64,000 bases of DNA, taken from Pseudomonadota bacterium (GTDB lineage Bacteria > Myxococcota_A > Polyangia > GCA-2747355). Position numbers and translations under genes: made by a program. This document shows positions 43,832-52,648 of this stretch, piece after piece. Below the pieces are notes generated by a model that saw nothing but the letters and a program-made list of their open reading frames with translations, had not been told where the DNA came from and did no database searches. Position 1 is the stretch's first letter, and each line of letters begins with the position of its first letter. The stretch lies in NCBI GenBank assembly GCA_016711215.1, contig JADJTL010000001.1, positions 186,001-250,000 of the forward strand, written 5' to 3'.

Positions 43832-45088
43832 ATGCAGCAGAAGGTCGCAAATCTCAGTCTTGCCGATGCGGGTCGCTCGAAGATTGAATGGGCCGAGGCC
43901 CGGATGCCCGTGATGATGGCGCTGCGCCGTCAGTATGGCGAGTCCAAGCCGCTCAGCGGCATGCGCATCGCTGGCTGCCTACACGTGACCAAGGAGACGG
44001 CGGTGCTCGTGCGCACGCTGGGCGCGGCCGGGGCCGAGGTCAGCTGGAGCGGCTGCAATCCGCTCTCGACGCAGGACGAGGTCGCCGCCGCGCTCGCCGC
44101 CGAGGGCACCTCGATCTACGCCTGGCATGGCATGAGCACCGAGGAGTTCTATTGGTGCATCGACAAGACGCTCGAGTTCAAGCCGACCCTGACGCTCGAC
44201 GACGGTGCGGATCTGATCTTCCGCGTGCACCACAAGTATCCCGAGCTGGCCAAGGGCATCGTTGGCGGCACCGAGGAGACGACCACCGGCGTCCATCGCC
44301 TACGCGCGATGGCGGCTGATGGGGCCCTGCGCTATCCGGTTTACGCGGTCAATGATGCCGAGACGAAGTGGGACTTCGACAACGTCTATGGCACTGGCCA
44401 GAGCTCGCTCGACGGCATCCTGCGCGCGACGAGCGTGCTGATCGCCGGCAAGAACTTCGTCGTCGCTGGTTTTGGCCACTGCGGGCGCGGCTGCGCGATG
44501 CGCGCGCGCGGCATGGGCGCCAACGTCATCGTCACGGAGATCAAGCCGACGGCGGCGCTCAAGGCCGTGCTCGAAGGCTACCGCGTGCTGCCGATGGACG
44601 AGGCGGCCAAGCTCGGCGATATCTTCATCACGGCCACCGGGATGAAGGATGTCATCGTCAGCCGGCACTTCGCTTCAATGCGCGACGGGGCGATCGTCTG
44701 CAACACCGGTCACTACGACTGTGAGATCAACCTCAAGGATCTCTCGCAGCTCGCGGGCAGCCGCGTGCGTGAGCTGCGCCCCAACTGCGACGAGCATCTG
44801 CTCGCTGACGGTCGTCGCATCTATGTGCTGGCGAAGGGCCGGTTGGTCAATCTCGCCGCCGCCGAGGGGCACCCCTCCGAGGTGATGGATATGTCCTTCG
44901 CCAACCAATTCCTCGCGCTCAAGGCGCTGGCCGAGAGCAAGGGCAGTTTGGAGGCGAAGGTCTACGATCTGCCGGCGGCGCAGGACCAGCAGCTCGCCTC
45001 GATCAAGCTCGACACGATGGGTCTGGCGATCGACGCGCTAACGCCGGCCCAGGTCAAGTACCTCGACGCCTACGCCGAGGGCACCTAG
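43832..45088 (+). CDS. ahcY: S-adenosylhomocysteine hydrolase
   Basis: Cytosolic NAD-dependent enzyme that splits S-adenosylhomocysteine into adenosine and homocysteine. 418 residues; the start follows GGGAGG. NAD-binding GFGHCGRGCAMRARGMGA (about 211-228), substrate block ETTTGVHRL (149-157) and the C-terminal DMSFANQFLAL are standard. It faces metK across a repeat-rich gap. A weak TTGACG -35 with a poor -10 lies about 120 bp upstream. Confidence 0.97.
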   Translation: MQQKVANLSLADAGRSKIEWAEARMPVMMALRRQYGESKPLSGMRIAGCLHVTKETAVLVRTLGAAGAEVSWSGCNPLSTQDEVAAALAAEGTSIYAWHGMSTEEFYWCIDKTLEFKPTLTLDDGADLIFRVHHKYPELAKGIVGGTEETTTGVHRLRAMAADGALRYPVYAVNDAETKWDFDNVYGTGQSSLDGILRATSVLIAGKNFVVAGFGHCGRGCAMRARGMGANVIVTEIKPTAALKAVLEGYRVLPMDEAAKLGDIFITATGMKDVIVSRHFASMRDGAIVCNTGHYDCEINLKDLSQLAGSRVRELRPNCDEHLLADGRRIYVLAKGRLVNLAAAEGHPSEVMDMSFANQFLALKALAESKGSLEAKVYDLPAAQDQQLASIKLDTMGLAIDALTPAQVKYLDAYAEGT

Positions 45089-45152
45089 AGACCCGAGCGG
45101 CGGGCCCCTCCGCCCCCCGAGCGCCCAGCGAGCGCGCTGGCGCTCGGCCTCT

Positions 45153-45272
45153 CATCGGGCGCGTCATCGGGCGCGTCCGTCATCGGGCGCGTCATCGGGC
45201 GCGTCCGTCATCGGGCGCGTCATCGGGCGCGTCATCCGACGTCATCCGGCGCTATTCGAGGTTATTCGAGGT
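45153..45272. repeat. tandem repeat array between ahcY and metK
   Basis: Copies of CATCGGGCGCGT alternate 12- and 16-bp forms (12, 16, 12, 16, 12, 12), with the 16-bp form adding CCGT. This is followed by degenerate copies (CATCCGACGT, CATCCGGCG) and by two copies of TATTCGAGGT. The 28-bp double unit occurs twice. The array fills most of the 216 bp between the two convergent stops. Confidence 0.9.
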
Positions 45273-45304
45273 CTGCGGTGATCCGCAGAGCCGAGCGGCC
45301 ACTG

Positions 45305-46468
45305 CTAGCGCAGCGCGTCCTTGAGGGCTTCGACCTTATCCGTGCGCTCCCAGCTGAAGTCCGCCTCGTTGCGGCCGAAGTGGCCATAGGCGGCGGTCTG
45401 GCGGTAGATCGGACGCAGCAGGTTGAGGTGTTCGACGATCGCTCGGGGACGGCAGTCGAAGACCCGGCGCACGGCGATCGCCAAGCGATCCTCGTCGACC
45501 CGACCGGTGCCGAAGGTGTCGACGAGGATCGACACCGGCTCCGCCACGCCGATCGCGTAGGCCAACTGCACCTCGACGTCACGCGCCATCCCGGTGGCCA
45601 CGATGTTCTTGGCGATGTAGCGCGCGTAGTAGGCCGCGGAGCGGTCAACCTTGCTGGGATCCTTGCCGGAGAAGGCGCCCCCACCGTGGCGACCCCAGCC
45701 GCCGTAGGTGTCGACGATGATCTTGCGGCCGGTCAATCCCGAGTCGCCCTGCGGGCCGCCGACGACGAAGCGTCCGGTCGGATTGATGAAGAACTTGGTG
45801 TCCTTGGTGACCAGCGCGCGCGGCACGACCTGATCGACCACCTCGTCCATCACGGCCTCGCGGAGCTGCTCGTAACCGACGTCCTCGCTGTGCTGCGTGG
45901 AGACGACGATGGCGTCGACGCTGCGCGGTAGCCCATCTTCGTAGCGCACACTGACCTGGCTCTTGCCGTCCGGTCGCAGCCAGTCGAGCGTGCCTCGCTT
46001 GCGCACCTCGCTCAGGCGGCGCGTCAGGCGGTGCGCCAGCACGATCGGCAGCGGCATCAGCTCCTCGGTCTGGTCACAGGCGAAGCCGAACATCATGCCC
46101 TGATCGCCGGCCCCCTGATCCTGCTTGGTGTAGACGCCATGGCCGTCGACGCCGCGGGCGATGTCGGGGCTCTGGGCCTCGATCGCGGTCAGCACGCTGC
46201 AGGTGTCGGCATCGAAACCCATGGCGCTGCTGGTGTACCCGATCTCGCGGATCGCCTGGCGCGCGATGCGTGGGAAGTCGACCTGAGCGCTGGTGGTCAG
46301 CTCGCCAGCGAGCAGGACGAGCCCCGTCTTGACGAGGGTCTCACAGGCCACGCGACCGGTTGGATCCTGCGCCAGCACGGAATCCAGGACGGCGTCGGAG
46401 ATCTGATCGCAGATCTTGTCGGGGTGTCCTTCGGTCACGGACTCTGAGGTGAATAGCATCGTTCCCAT
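45305..46468 (-). CDS. metK: S-adenosylmethionine synthetase
   Basis: Makes S-adenosylmethionine from methionine and ATP, the methyl donor upstream of AhcY. 387 residues with [21 protein letters not shown] (about 9-29), [15 protein letters not shown] (about 117-131) and the C-terminal [21 protein letters not shown] start with GGGAGCC upstream; a second ATG lies three codons in. It has its own promoter at 46526-46556. Confidence 0.97.
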   Translation of the reverse strand: MGTMLFTSESVTEGHPDKICDQISDAVLDSVLAQDPTGRVACETLVKTGLVLLAGELTTSAQVDFPRIARQAIREIGYTSSAMGFDADTCSVLTAIEAQSPDIARGVDGHGVYTKQDQGAGDQGMMFGFACDQTEELMPLPIVLAHRLTRRLSEVRKRGTLDWLRPDGKSQVSVRYEDGLPRSVDAIVVSTQHSEDVGYEQLREAVMDEVVDQVVPRALVTKDTKFFINPTGRFVVGGPQGDSGLTGRKIIVDTYGGWGRHGGGAFSGKDPSKVDRSAAYYARYIAKNIVATGMARDVEVQLAYAIGVAEPVSILVDTFGTGRVDEDRLAIAVRRVFDCRPRAIVEHLNLLRPIYRQTAAYGHFGRNEADFSWERTDKVEALKDALR

Positions 46469-46525
46469 GGTCAGGGCTCCCTTCGTCCCAGCGCGACCGA
46501 ACGCTCTCGGCGCCGCCGCGGCGGC

Positions 46526-46556
46526 ATAATAAAGACGCCCTCGCGGCTGGTGTCAA
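46526..46556 (-). promoter_or_regulatory. sigma-70-type promoter of metK
   Basis: Read on the minus strand: TTGACA, 19 bases, TATTAT, about 58 bp before the metK ATG. A one-base shift gives an 18-base spacer with TTATTA. Both boxes stand out in the GC-rich sequence. Confidence 0.65.
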
Positions 46557-46938
46557 TGCTGCGCAGCGTCGAACCTGCGCAAGCCGCTGAGCAGCGGTGC
46601 TGCGCCTCGTGCAGCGGCTTGCGCGCTCGCTGGCGCGAGGGCGCCGCGCGCGCTTGCGGGCGGAAGAGAAGCCGACCGCCGCCGCGCGCCGCGCGCCCAG
46701 CCGAGCTGAGGCAGATCGCGATTTGGCGCGCCGTGGGGTGGGGCCCCGAGGAAACCCGCGCGTAGGGGTGTAGGACGGGGTGCTAGGACGGGGTGCTGAG
46801 GTCGCGACCTCGGTCATCAAAAGACGCAGACGGCAGGGCCGTTGGTGGTCTTCGCGACCCAGACCTCCGCCCGCGGCGCCATGGCTCGCGCCCGGAGGGA
46901 TCAGAGCAGTGCTCTAGGCAGTGCGCTCGGTCGGGCTC
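46557..46938. other. gene-free region with small repeats
   Basis: About 380 bases between the metK promoter and the end of the RRM gene. It holds two 13-bp copies of TAGGACGGGGTGC (46771-46796) and directly after them a 14-bp perfect palindrome GAGGTCGCGACCTC (46798-46811). No credible gene was seen. The palindrome may act in termination of the RRM transcript but has no T-run. Confidence 0.5.
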
Positions 46939-47289
46939 TTAGTAGTCGCGGGGGGGCCGGCCGCCGCCGCCGCCGCCACCACCACCACGACGGGCGCCGC
47001 CGCCGCCACCACCGCCGCCGCCGGGCCCGCCACGATCGCGACGTGTGTCCTCTGCGCGGTCGACCCGGATCGTGCGGCCAGCGAGCGTGGCACCATTCAT
47101 CTCGGCGATGGCCTTTGTGGCCCCATCGGGGTCAGCGAAGGTCACGAAGCCGAATCCACGGCTCCGACCCGTATCGCGGTCCTTGATCACGACCGCCTCG
47201 GTGATCTCGCCGAAGCTTTGAAATGACTCCTGGAGTTCCTCATCGCTGGTCGCCCAGGCCAGACCGCCCACATACACTTTCGTCGACAT
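46939..47289 (-). CDS. glycine-rich RRM RNA-binding protein
   Basis: 116 residues. The single RNA-recognition motif has RNP2 VYVGGL (5-10) and RNP1 RGFGFVTF (44-51), then a tail of Gly runs broken by Arg (residues about 90-112), as in bacterial cold-responsive Rbp proteins and plant GRPs. ATG start; the leader just before it is purine-rich (GAAGAAG). Gly codons in the tail form a GGN tract of CCG/CCA repeats on the + strand. Likely role: RNA chaperone or mRNA binding. Confidence 0.92.
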   Translation of the reverse strand: MSTKVYVGGLAWATSDEELQESFQSFGEITEAVVIKDRDTGRSRGFGFVTFADPDGATKAIAEMNGATLAGRTIRVDRAEDTRRDRGGPGGGGGGGGGARRGGGGGGGGGRPPRDY

Positions 47290-47696
47290 GGCTTCTTCTT
47301 CTTCTCCTTCGTCAGGCAAGGCTGTTCCTCGCCGTGACGGCACGGGCCCCAATCACCTAGCGCTCACCACGGGTACTCACCTAACCCGTGCGCTGGCGTT
47401 GGTGAAAGAGGCTGTAAACCGATTTGGCCGCGGCAACTGGAAAGAACGATTGACGGCGTTCCGCCACACGCACCACCCGCCGCGGGTCACGACTGTCGCT
47501 CCGCGATCGATGGTCCACGCTCAGCAGGCTCACTATCCAACGGCTCCCCAATCCAGGCCACCAATATGCCGATGATTACCAAATCTGAGGAGCCTTGGCT
47601 AGCGGCTTTGCGCTGGGCGCGAAAGCTAGAAAAGCTGCATCGAGCTGCGACGCATGGCTAGACAACGCCAGCGAGCTGGCCTATGGTCCGCCGCGC
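47290..47696. other. divergent region between the RRM gene and infA, with a hairpin
   Basis: About 400 bases, AT-richer than average. At 47368-47390 an inverted repeat (CACGGGT / ACCCGTG, 9-base loop) with flanking AGCG/CGCT complements would form a stem-loop in the RRM 5' leader, about 80 bp before its ATG. Both genes need promoters here but none was convincing. Confidence 0.5.
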
Positions 47697-47915
47697 ATGA
47701 CTCGCGAAGACGCAATCGAATTCGAAGGTATGGTCAACGAAGTGTTGAAGGGCGGCCTGTTTCGCGTCGAGACCGACGCAGGACATACCGTCCTGGCGCA
47801 TATGGCGGGGAAGATGCGGCGTCACCGCATCCGTGTCGTCCTCGGTGATCAGGTCACCGTGGCCGTGTCGCCCTACGACCCCACGCGCGGCCGCATCGTC
47901 TTCCGCGCGCGCTGA
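47697..47915 (+). CDS. infA: translation initiation factor IF-1
   Basis: 72 residues, the exact family length. S1-type OB fold with EFEGMVNEVLKGGLFRVE, LAHMAGKMRRHRIRV and the closing SPYDPTRGRIVFR. IF-1 binds the 30S A site during initiation. The ATG is not preceded by a recognisable Shine-Dalgarno sequence. It stands alone, outside any ribosomal protein operon, so it may be one of two copies in the genome. Confidence 0.95.
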   Translation: MTREDAIEFEGMVNEVLKGGLFRVETDAGHTVLAHMAGKMRRHRIRVVLGDQVTVAVSPYDPTRGRIVFRAR

Positions 47916-47925
47916 CCGAACTGCC

Positions 47926-47970
47926 GCGCGCACCGTACTCGCGCGCACCGTACTCGCGCGCACCGTACTG
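47926..47970. repeat. three 15-bp tandem repeats between convergent genes
   Basis: Three copies of GCGCGCACCGTACTC (last base G in the third), starting 10 bp after the infA stop and lying 46 bp before the end of the convergent Sel1 gene. Confidence 0.9.
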
Positions 47971-48016
47971 GGGTTCGCGCCGACCTCGGGTCCTCTACTC
48001 GGGTCCTTTGCTCGCC

Positions 48017-48994
48017 TCAGCGGGCGCTCTTCTTTCCCGTACCCTTCTGCTTGTTCTTCAGCTCCTCTGCCAGCTTCTGCAGCGCCGCGAGCTGTTCGCA
48101 GGCCCGCTGGTCGCCGAGCTGGCAGCCGAGATAGGTCAGCTCGAGGCCCTTCTTGACGTCGCGCTCGACCCCCGTCCCGAGCAGGAACATGCCGCCGAGC
48201 TGGGCGCAGCCCCGCGCACTGTAGGCCTTGCAGGCGGCGGTGTTGAGCTGGACGGCGCGCGGCAGATCCTTGCGCATGCCCCCCTCGCCCGTCGTGTGCA
48301 GCGCCGCGAGGTAGGCACAGGAGAGCGGGTCTTCGCGATCGCAGCCCTTGGTGTAGAGCAGGGCGGCCTCGCCCACGTTCTGGCGGAAGGGCGCTACGCC
48401 CGCATGGTGCAGCACGCCGAGCGCGGAGCAGCCACGTCCGAGCCCCTTGTCGCAGCACTGGCGGTAGAGCTGCCCGGCGCGGCGCACGTCGCGGCTCACA
48501 CCTTCACCGGCCTGGTGCAGGACGCCGAGATTGAGGCAGGCCGATCCCTCGCCAGCCTGACAGCTACGCTGCAAGAGCTTAACCGCCTTGGGCACGTCCT
48601 TCTGCACGCCCTGCCCGGAGAAGCAGAGCCCGGCGAAGTCGACGCAGGAGCGCAGTCGTCCGCTGTCGCAGGCCTTCTCGGCATAGTGCGCCGCCAAGGA
48701 CAGATCCTTCGCGGCCCCCTTGCCGCTGAAGTGCATGCTGCTGACCGCGGCGCAGCTCTCACCATCGCCGCCCGCGCAGAGGCGGCGGCAGGCGCCGTAC
48801 TCACCGGCCTTGCAGGCGGCGCGCCCGTCCTTCTGGCCCTGGTGCGCCTCGCGCAGCGGAGGCAGCGTGGCCTCGGCCGCCTGCCTTTCTCTGCTGCTGG
48901 TCGACGCACAGCCCAGCAGCGCTAGGGTCGCGGTGAGGGATAGATAGGCGATGGCGATCAGGGCGCGATGCCCTGTGGTTGCGATCGAACTCAA
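48017..48994 (-). CDS. Sel1-repeat lipoprotein
   Basis: About 325 residues. The TTG start is chosen because AGGAG lies six bases upstream; another TTG ten codons earlier lacks it. A hydrophobic leader ends in lipobox ALLGC, so the product should be lipidated. The body is a row of Cys-containing Sel1-like repeats of about 36 residues (AVKLLQRSCQAGEGSACLNLGVLHQAGEG and relatives), with regularly spaced Cys pairs as in Hcp-like beta-lactamase proteins. Likely a protein-binding scaffold at the cell surface. Confidence 0.88.
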   Translation of the reverse strand: MSSIATTGHRALIAIAYLSLTATLALLGCASTSSRERQAAEATLPPLREAHQGQKDGRAACKAGEYGACRRLCAGGDGESCAAVSSMHFSGKGAAKDLSLAAHYAEKACDSGRLRSCVDFAGLCFSGQGVQKDVPKAVKLLQRSCQAGEGSACLNLGVLHQAGEGVSRDVRRAGQLYRQCCDKGLGRGCSALGVLHHAGVAPFRQNVGEAALLYTKGCDREDPLSCAYLAALHTTGEGGMRKDLPRAVQLNTAACKAYSARGCAQLGGMFLLGTGVERDVKKGLELTYLGCQLGDQRACEQLAALQKLAEELKNKQKGTGKKSAR

Positions 48995-49089
48995 GGGGAT
49001 CTCCTGGGTGCGCGGGGGACGCAATCAACGTTTGGAAGGTCGGCGATGGCGTTTACGCGCGGCGCCGCGCGCGCGATCGACTCACTGGC

Positions 49090-50736
49090 TCACTGGCAAA
49101 TGCGGTCGGGCCGGCCGTCGCCGTCGCCGTCGAGGCCGCGCAGCAGCGCCTCGGAGCCCCAGGGCGCTGAAGCCACGCGACAACGCACCTCCGCCTGGGT
49201 ACCGGGATCCGGCTCACCCTTGCGCACGATCTGCAACGCGTAGGGCGTTCCGTCCGTCGCCGGGTCGCAGCGCGGGTTGCTGACGAAGCGCCAGCAGGGG
49301 CAGGTGCTGCCGCATTCGCGGTTGCTCTCGTCGGCGAACAAGGCCGCTGAGCACTTGGGTACGGTGATCGTCGTCTTCCCGCCGCCCGTGGTCGGCGTCA
49401 CCTCCTGCACGTCGCAGTCGGTCTGCGCCAGGCAACCGGGTGCGGGGCAGCTGACGCCGCCGCCGAGGTCGTCGCCGGCCGCGCAGGCCAGCGCTCCCGT
49501 GCGCGTGAGCAGCGGTGACTTTGCGCACTGGCGACCGAGCGCGCCGATGATCTTTTGTCCCACCTCGCGCAGCGCGGGTCGGAAGTCGTCGGTGCAGATC
49601 GACGTCAGGGAGCCCGGGACGTCGCCGGCGCGCGCATTGAAGCTGTTGAGCAGCGCGCTGATGCGGATCGCCGGGAAGGCTCCGTTGTTGGCGCTCGCTG
49701 CGGTGCCGAGCGAGCAGGTTTGCTGGACCTCGGGGTAGGGTGTTGGCTCGCCGGGTTGAGCGATGAGTTTGACCTCGACCGGCGTCGGCGGTCCCGTGAT
49801 CGCGGAGACGAGGATGCGGCCGGTCGGTTTGAGGCCCTTGAAGAAGGTCTCATAGCTATTGAACCCCGTGACGGTGTGCAGGTAGGGGCTCGCCGGATCG
49901 GGTGTGCAGTTCTGGCGCAGCCCCGGTTTGCGCTCGTCCTCGGGGCTGACGCCCTGGCAGCGCGTGCCGTACTCGAAGCAGCGAAAGTTCGCTGCGAGGC
50001 CACTGAAATTACCGAAGGCGGGGTTGCCAAGATCGAAGAGCGCCGGATTGCTCGCGCTGCAGTCGTCCTCGTCGGTGATCAACACCACGGCCAGCAGGGC
50101 CTGGGGCCGGACGAAGCCGGGGTTGAGATTGAGCGCCGGGTCGAGCGCCCGTCGCGTCGCCTCGAGCTGTTGCTCGAAGCCGCAGCCGGTCGCGCCGACG
50201 GCGGCGATGCAGGCAAAGGCCTCGGCGATCCGCGTGACCGGATCTGCAGTGGAGGAGTCCTTGACGTTGGTCAGCGTGATCCACGGATCGTTGGGTGTCG
50301 GGCAGCCAGCCGTGCGGGCCTGGTTGAGCAACTTCGCCTGATCGCCGCCGGCACGGCAGCCACCGACGGCCGGGCCGTAGCCGAGGTCGGGCGTGATCAC
50401 GCCGATGTGGACGTCCGGTATGTTGCAGTCGCCGGCCGCGAGCGAGCAGCCCGCGGGCCCGAGCTTTGGCGTCCGCAGCGCCTCGATCAGCGCCGGGAAC
50501 TGTGCCTTCAAGGTCGCCTGCTCGCCGGCCATCGAAAGCGAGCTATCGACGAGAAAGAGCAGATCGACCTGGGTGTCCAGGGTCTGCGGGAAGATCTCTG
50601 TCGTCTGGTTTCCCGAAGCGGCAGGCGGACTATCGACCGGTCGGCTGACGCAACCGGGCGTCGCGATCAGCGCTGCAGTGGCAAGGAACCAGGCGGGGCG
50701 GGATGCGATCGAGTGCGAGGGGAGTCGCTTGCGCAC
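49090..50736 (-). CDS. VWA-domain lipoprotein, Cys-rich
   Basis: About 548 residues from a GTG with GGAGG eight bases upstream; an ATG five codons earlier is also possible. The leader ends ATAALIATPGC, a lipobox. The von Willebrand A domain begins with the MIDAS motif LFLVDSSLSM (Asp, Ser, Ser) and includes VVLITDEDDCSA as the later acidic part. More than 20 cysteines lie in the second half, suggesting a disulfide-stabilised extracellular domain, and the end reads GLDGDGDGRPDRICQ, a calcium-loop-like stretch. Adhesion or surface scaffold is plausible. Confidence 0.85.
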   Translation of the reverse strand: MRKRLPSHSIASRPAWFLATAALIATPGCVSRPVDSPPAASGNQTTEIFPQTLDTQVDLLFLVDSSLSMAGEQATLKAQFPALIEALRTPKLGPAGCSLAAGDCNIPDVHIGVITPDLGYGPAVGGCRAGGDQAKLLNQARTAGCPTPNDPWITLTNVKDSSTADPVTRIAEAFACIAAVGATGCGFEQQLEATRRALDPALNLNPGFVRPQALLAVVLITDEDDCSASNPALFDLGNPAFGNFSGLAANFRCFEYGTRCQGVSPEDERKPGLRQNCTPDPASPYLHTVTGFNSYETFFKGLKPTGRILVSAITGPPTPVEVKLIAQPGEPTPYPEVQQTCSLGTAASANNGAFPAIRISALLNSFNARAGDVPGSLTSICTDDFRPALREVGQKIIGALGRQCAKSPLLTRTGALACAAGDDLGGGVSCPAPGCLAQTDCDVQEVTPTTGGGKTTITVPKCSAALFADESNRECGSTCPCWRFVSNPRCDPATDGTPYALQIVRKGEPDPGTQAEVRCRVASAPWGSEALLRGLDGDGDGRPDRICQ

Positions 50737-51000
50737 GTAGGAGTCCTCCATCGGTTGGTCGCCACCCTGCGGCGCCAGCGGGGCCGGCCAGGCGCGCTCA
50801 CCGCAGTGTGCGGCGCGCGTACGGACCGGCCGATTATACAGGGCCGCCGTCCGCGCAGCCAGCCCGCCGCCGGGCCGCGCGGCATTTATTAGCGGGGGTG
50901 GAGGTGGCCCCCTCGCGGACCGCCACGGCCCGCGCCTTGCTCGCGCCGGTGGGAATCGCTACGATCGCCCGCTCCAAAGAAAGCGAGTCTGGTGCCGCCA

Positions 51001-52386
51001 ATGCCCACCGATGGGTTCAAGCGGGTGCTCGTCGTCGATGACGAAGAGAGCATTCGCCAGTTGTTGAAGAACGTCCTTGGGCGCGAGGGCCTCGAGGTCA
51101 GTCTTGCCGCGAGCGGCGCCGAGGCGCTCGTCGCCCTCGAGCACGAGCCGATCGACGTCGTGCTGGCCGACGTCCGCATGCCGGGCATGTCGGGCCTCGA
51201 GCTGCTGGCCGAGGTGCAGCAGCGCTGGCCCGAGCTCGTGATCTTGATCATGTCGGCCTACGGCAGCGTCGATGCGGCGATCGAGGCGCTCAAGCAAGGG
51301 GCCTACGACTACATTGCCAAGCCCTTCCGCCCCGTCGAGGCCGTGCTGATGATTCGCAAGGCCGAGGAACGCGAGCGGCTGCGGCGGGAGAATCGCCGCC
51401 TGCGCTCGGACCTGGCGCAGATCCAGGGCCAGCAGGTCGCCGGCATCGTCACCCGCAGCCCAGCGATGGAGCAGGTGCTGCGCACGGTGCTCAAGCTCGC
51501 CGATTATAAGACAACGGTCCTGGTCCAGGGCGAGTCGGGCACCGGCAAGGAGCTGGTGGCGCGGGCCATTCATCAGCAGGGTTCACGCGCGCGCGCGCCC
51601 TTCGTCGCCGTCAACTGCGGCGCCATTCCGGAGAGTCTATTGGAGTCGGAGCTCTTCGGCCATCGCAAGGGAGCCTTCACCGACGCCACCCAGGATAAGA
51701 AGGGGCTCTTCGCCGAGGCCGACGGCGGCACGCTCTTGCTCGATGAGATCGGCGAGCTGCCGCTCAGCCTGCAGGTCAAGCTGCTGCGGGTGTTGCAAGA
51801 GGAGGAGGTGCGCCGGCTTGGCGACGCTAAGTCGGTGAAGATCGATGTGCGCGTCGTCGCGGCGACGGTGCGCGATCTGCACCAGGAGGTGCAGGCAGGG
51901 CGTTTCCGCGAGGATCTCTTCTACCGGCTCAACGTCATGCCCCTGACGCTGCCGCCCCTGCGCGAGCGCCCTGAGGATATTCCGCTGCTCGTCGAGTACG
52001 CGATCGCGCGCCACAACAAGCGCCTGGGGCTCGAGGTCGCGAGTGTCTCGCGCGAGGTGATGAAGGCGCTGATCGCGCACCCGTGGCCGGGCAACGTGCG
52101 CGAGCTCGAGAACACGATCGAGCACGCGATGGTCCTGGCCGAGGGGCCGCGCATCGAGGTCGCGAATCTGCCGTCGCGCTTGCGGGCCGACGGCGATCCG
52201 GTGGAGCGCGCGCTGCGGCACGGTACGCTCAGCATCAAGCAAAACAACCGCATCATCGAAGAGGCGCTGATTCGCCGGGCGCTGGCGCAGACCGGCGGCA
52301 ATCGCACGACCGCCGCGCGCATGCTCGAGATCAGCCATCGCGCGCTGCTCTACAAGATTAAGGACTACCTGATCACCGATCTGTAA
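51001..52386 (+). CDS. NtrC-family sigma-54 response regulator with GAFTDA loop
   Basis: 461 residues from the ATG; a GTG three codons upstream is possible. Receiver: VVDDEE, phospho-acceptor Asp57 in VLADVRMPG, Lys107 in AKPF. AAA+ domain: Walker A GESGTGKE (177-184), and the sigma-54 loop reads GAFTDA (224-229) rather than GAFTGA; Walker B LLLDE and [15 protein letters not shown] follow. Fis-type helix-turn-helix at the end ([25 protein letters not shown]). No histidine kinase is adjacent. It lies upstream of the pil genes; a PilR-like role is possible but not shown. Confidence 0.92.
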   Translation: MPTDGFKRVLVVDDEESIRQLLKNVLGREGLEVSLAASGAEALVALEHEPIDVVLADVRMPGMSGLELLAEVQQRWPELVILIMSAYGSVDAAIEALKQGAYDYIAKPFRPVEAVLMIRKAEERERLRRENRRLRSDLAQIQGQQVAGIVTRSPAMEQVLRTVLKLADYKTTVLVQGESGTGKELVARAIHQQGSRARAPFVAVNCGAIPESLLESELFGHRKGAFTDATQDKKGLFAEADGGTLLLDEIGELPLSLQVKLLRVLQEEEVRRLGDAKSVKIDVRVVAATVRDLHQEVQAGRFREDLFYRLNVMPLTLPPLRERPEDIPLLVEYAIARHNKRLGLEVASVSREVMKALIAHPWPGNVRELENTIEHAMVLAEGPRIEVANLPSRLRADGDPVERALRHGTLSIKQNNRIIEEALIRRALAQTGGNRTTAARMLEISHRALLYKIKDYLITDL

Positions 52387-52526
52387 CCGCGCGCATGGGT
52401 GGATTTGTTGCGCGGCCCCGTGGATAGGGCGATGATTCCCTCACGTAGGCAGCAACGACGACTGAAGACGCTGAGGCGCGGCTGGGTGCGCGTCCCTAAT
52501 TGAGCGGTGTTTAATAGCAAAGTTTA

Positions 52527-52538
52527 ACATAATTATGT
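52527..52538. promoter_or_regulatory. 12-bp palindrome, possible operator
   Basis: ACATAATTATGT, a perfect palindrome in an AT-rich patch that is striking in this GC-rich genome, about 22 bp before the -35 of the XRE gene promoter. It could be an operator or an UP-like element; no second copy was found nearby. Confidence 0.45.
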
Positions 52539-52559
52539 GTCAATGATACGGCTCGGCCC

Positions 52560-52589
52560 TTGACACGAGGCGGCAGGGGGTCCCATAAT
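52560..52589 (+). promoter_or_regulatory. sigma-70-type promoter for the XRE/pil region
   Basis: TTGACA, an 18-base spacer and CATAAT. Transcription would begin about 50 bp before the ATG of the XRE regulator. This is the best match to the consensus seen in the window. Confidence 0.75.
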
Positions 52590-52648
52590 GGTCGACGTCG
52601 GTTCAGGCGCCTTTCGCCCGGCCGGCGACGGTACCCAGCGAGACCATC

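Noticed and set aside
42490..43887. Plus-strand frame over the LptF/G-like gene
   Set aside because: The minus strand encodes membrane helices in the expected order. The plus frame is Gln/Arg/His-rich without helices.
45153..45272. CRISPR-like array
   Set aside because: Units of 12-16 bp are adjacent without unique spacers, so it is a simple tandem repeat.
51001..52386. Naming the NtrC-type regulator pilR
   Set aside because: It precedes the pil genes, but there is no adjacent pilS-like kinase and an XRE gene lies between; the gene name is not supported by sequence alone.
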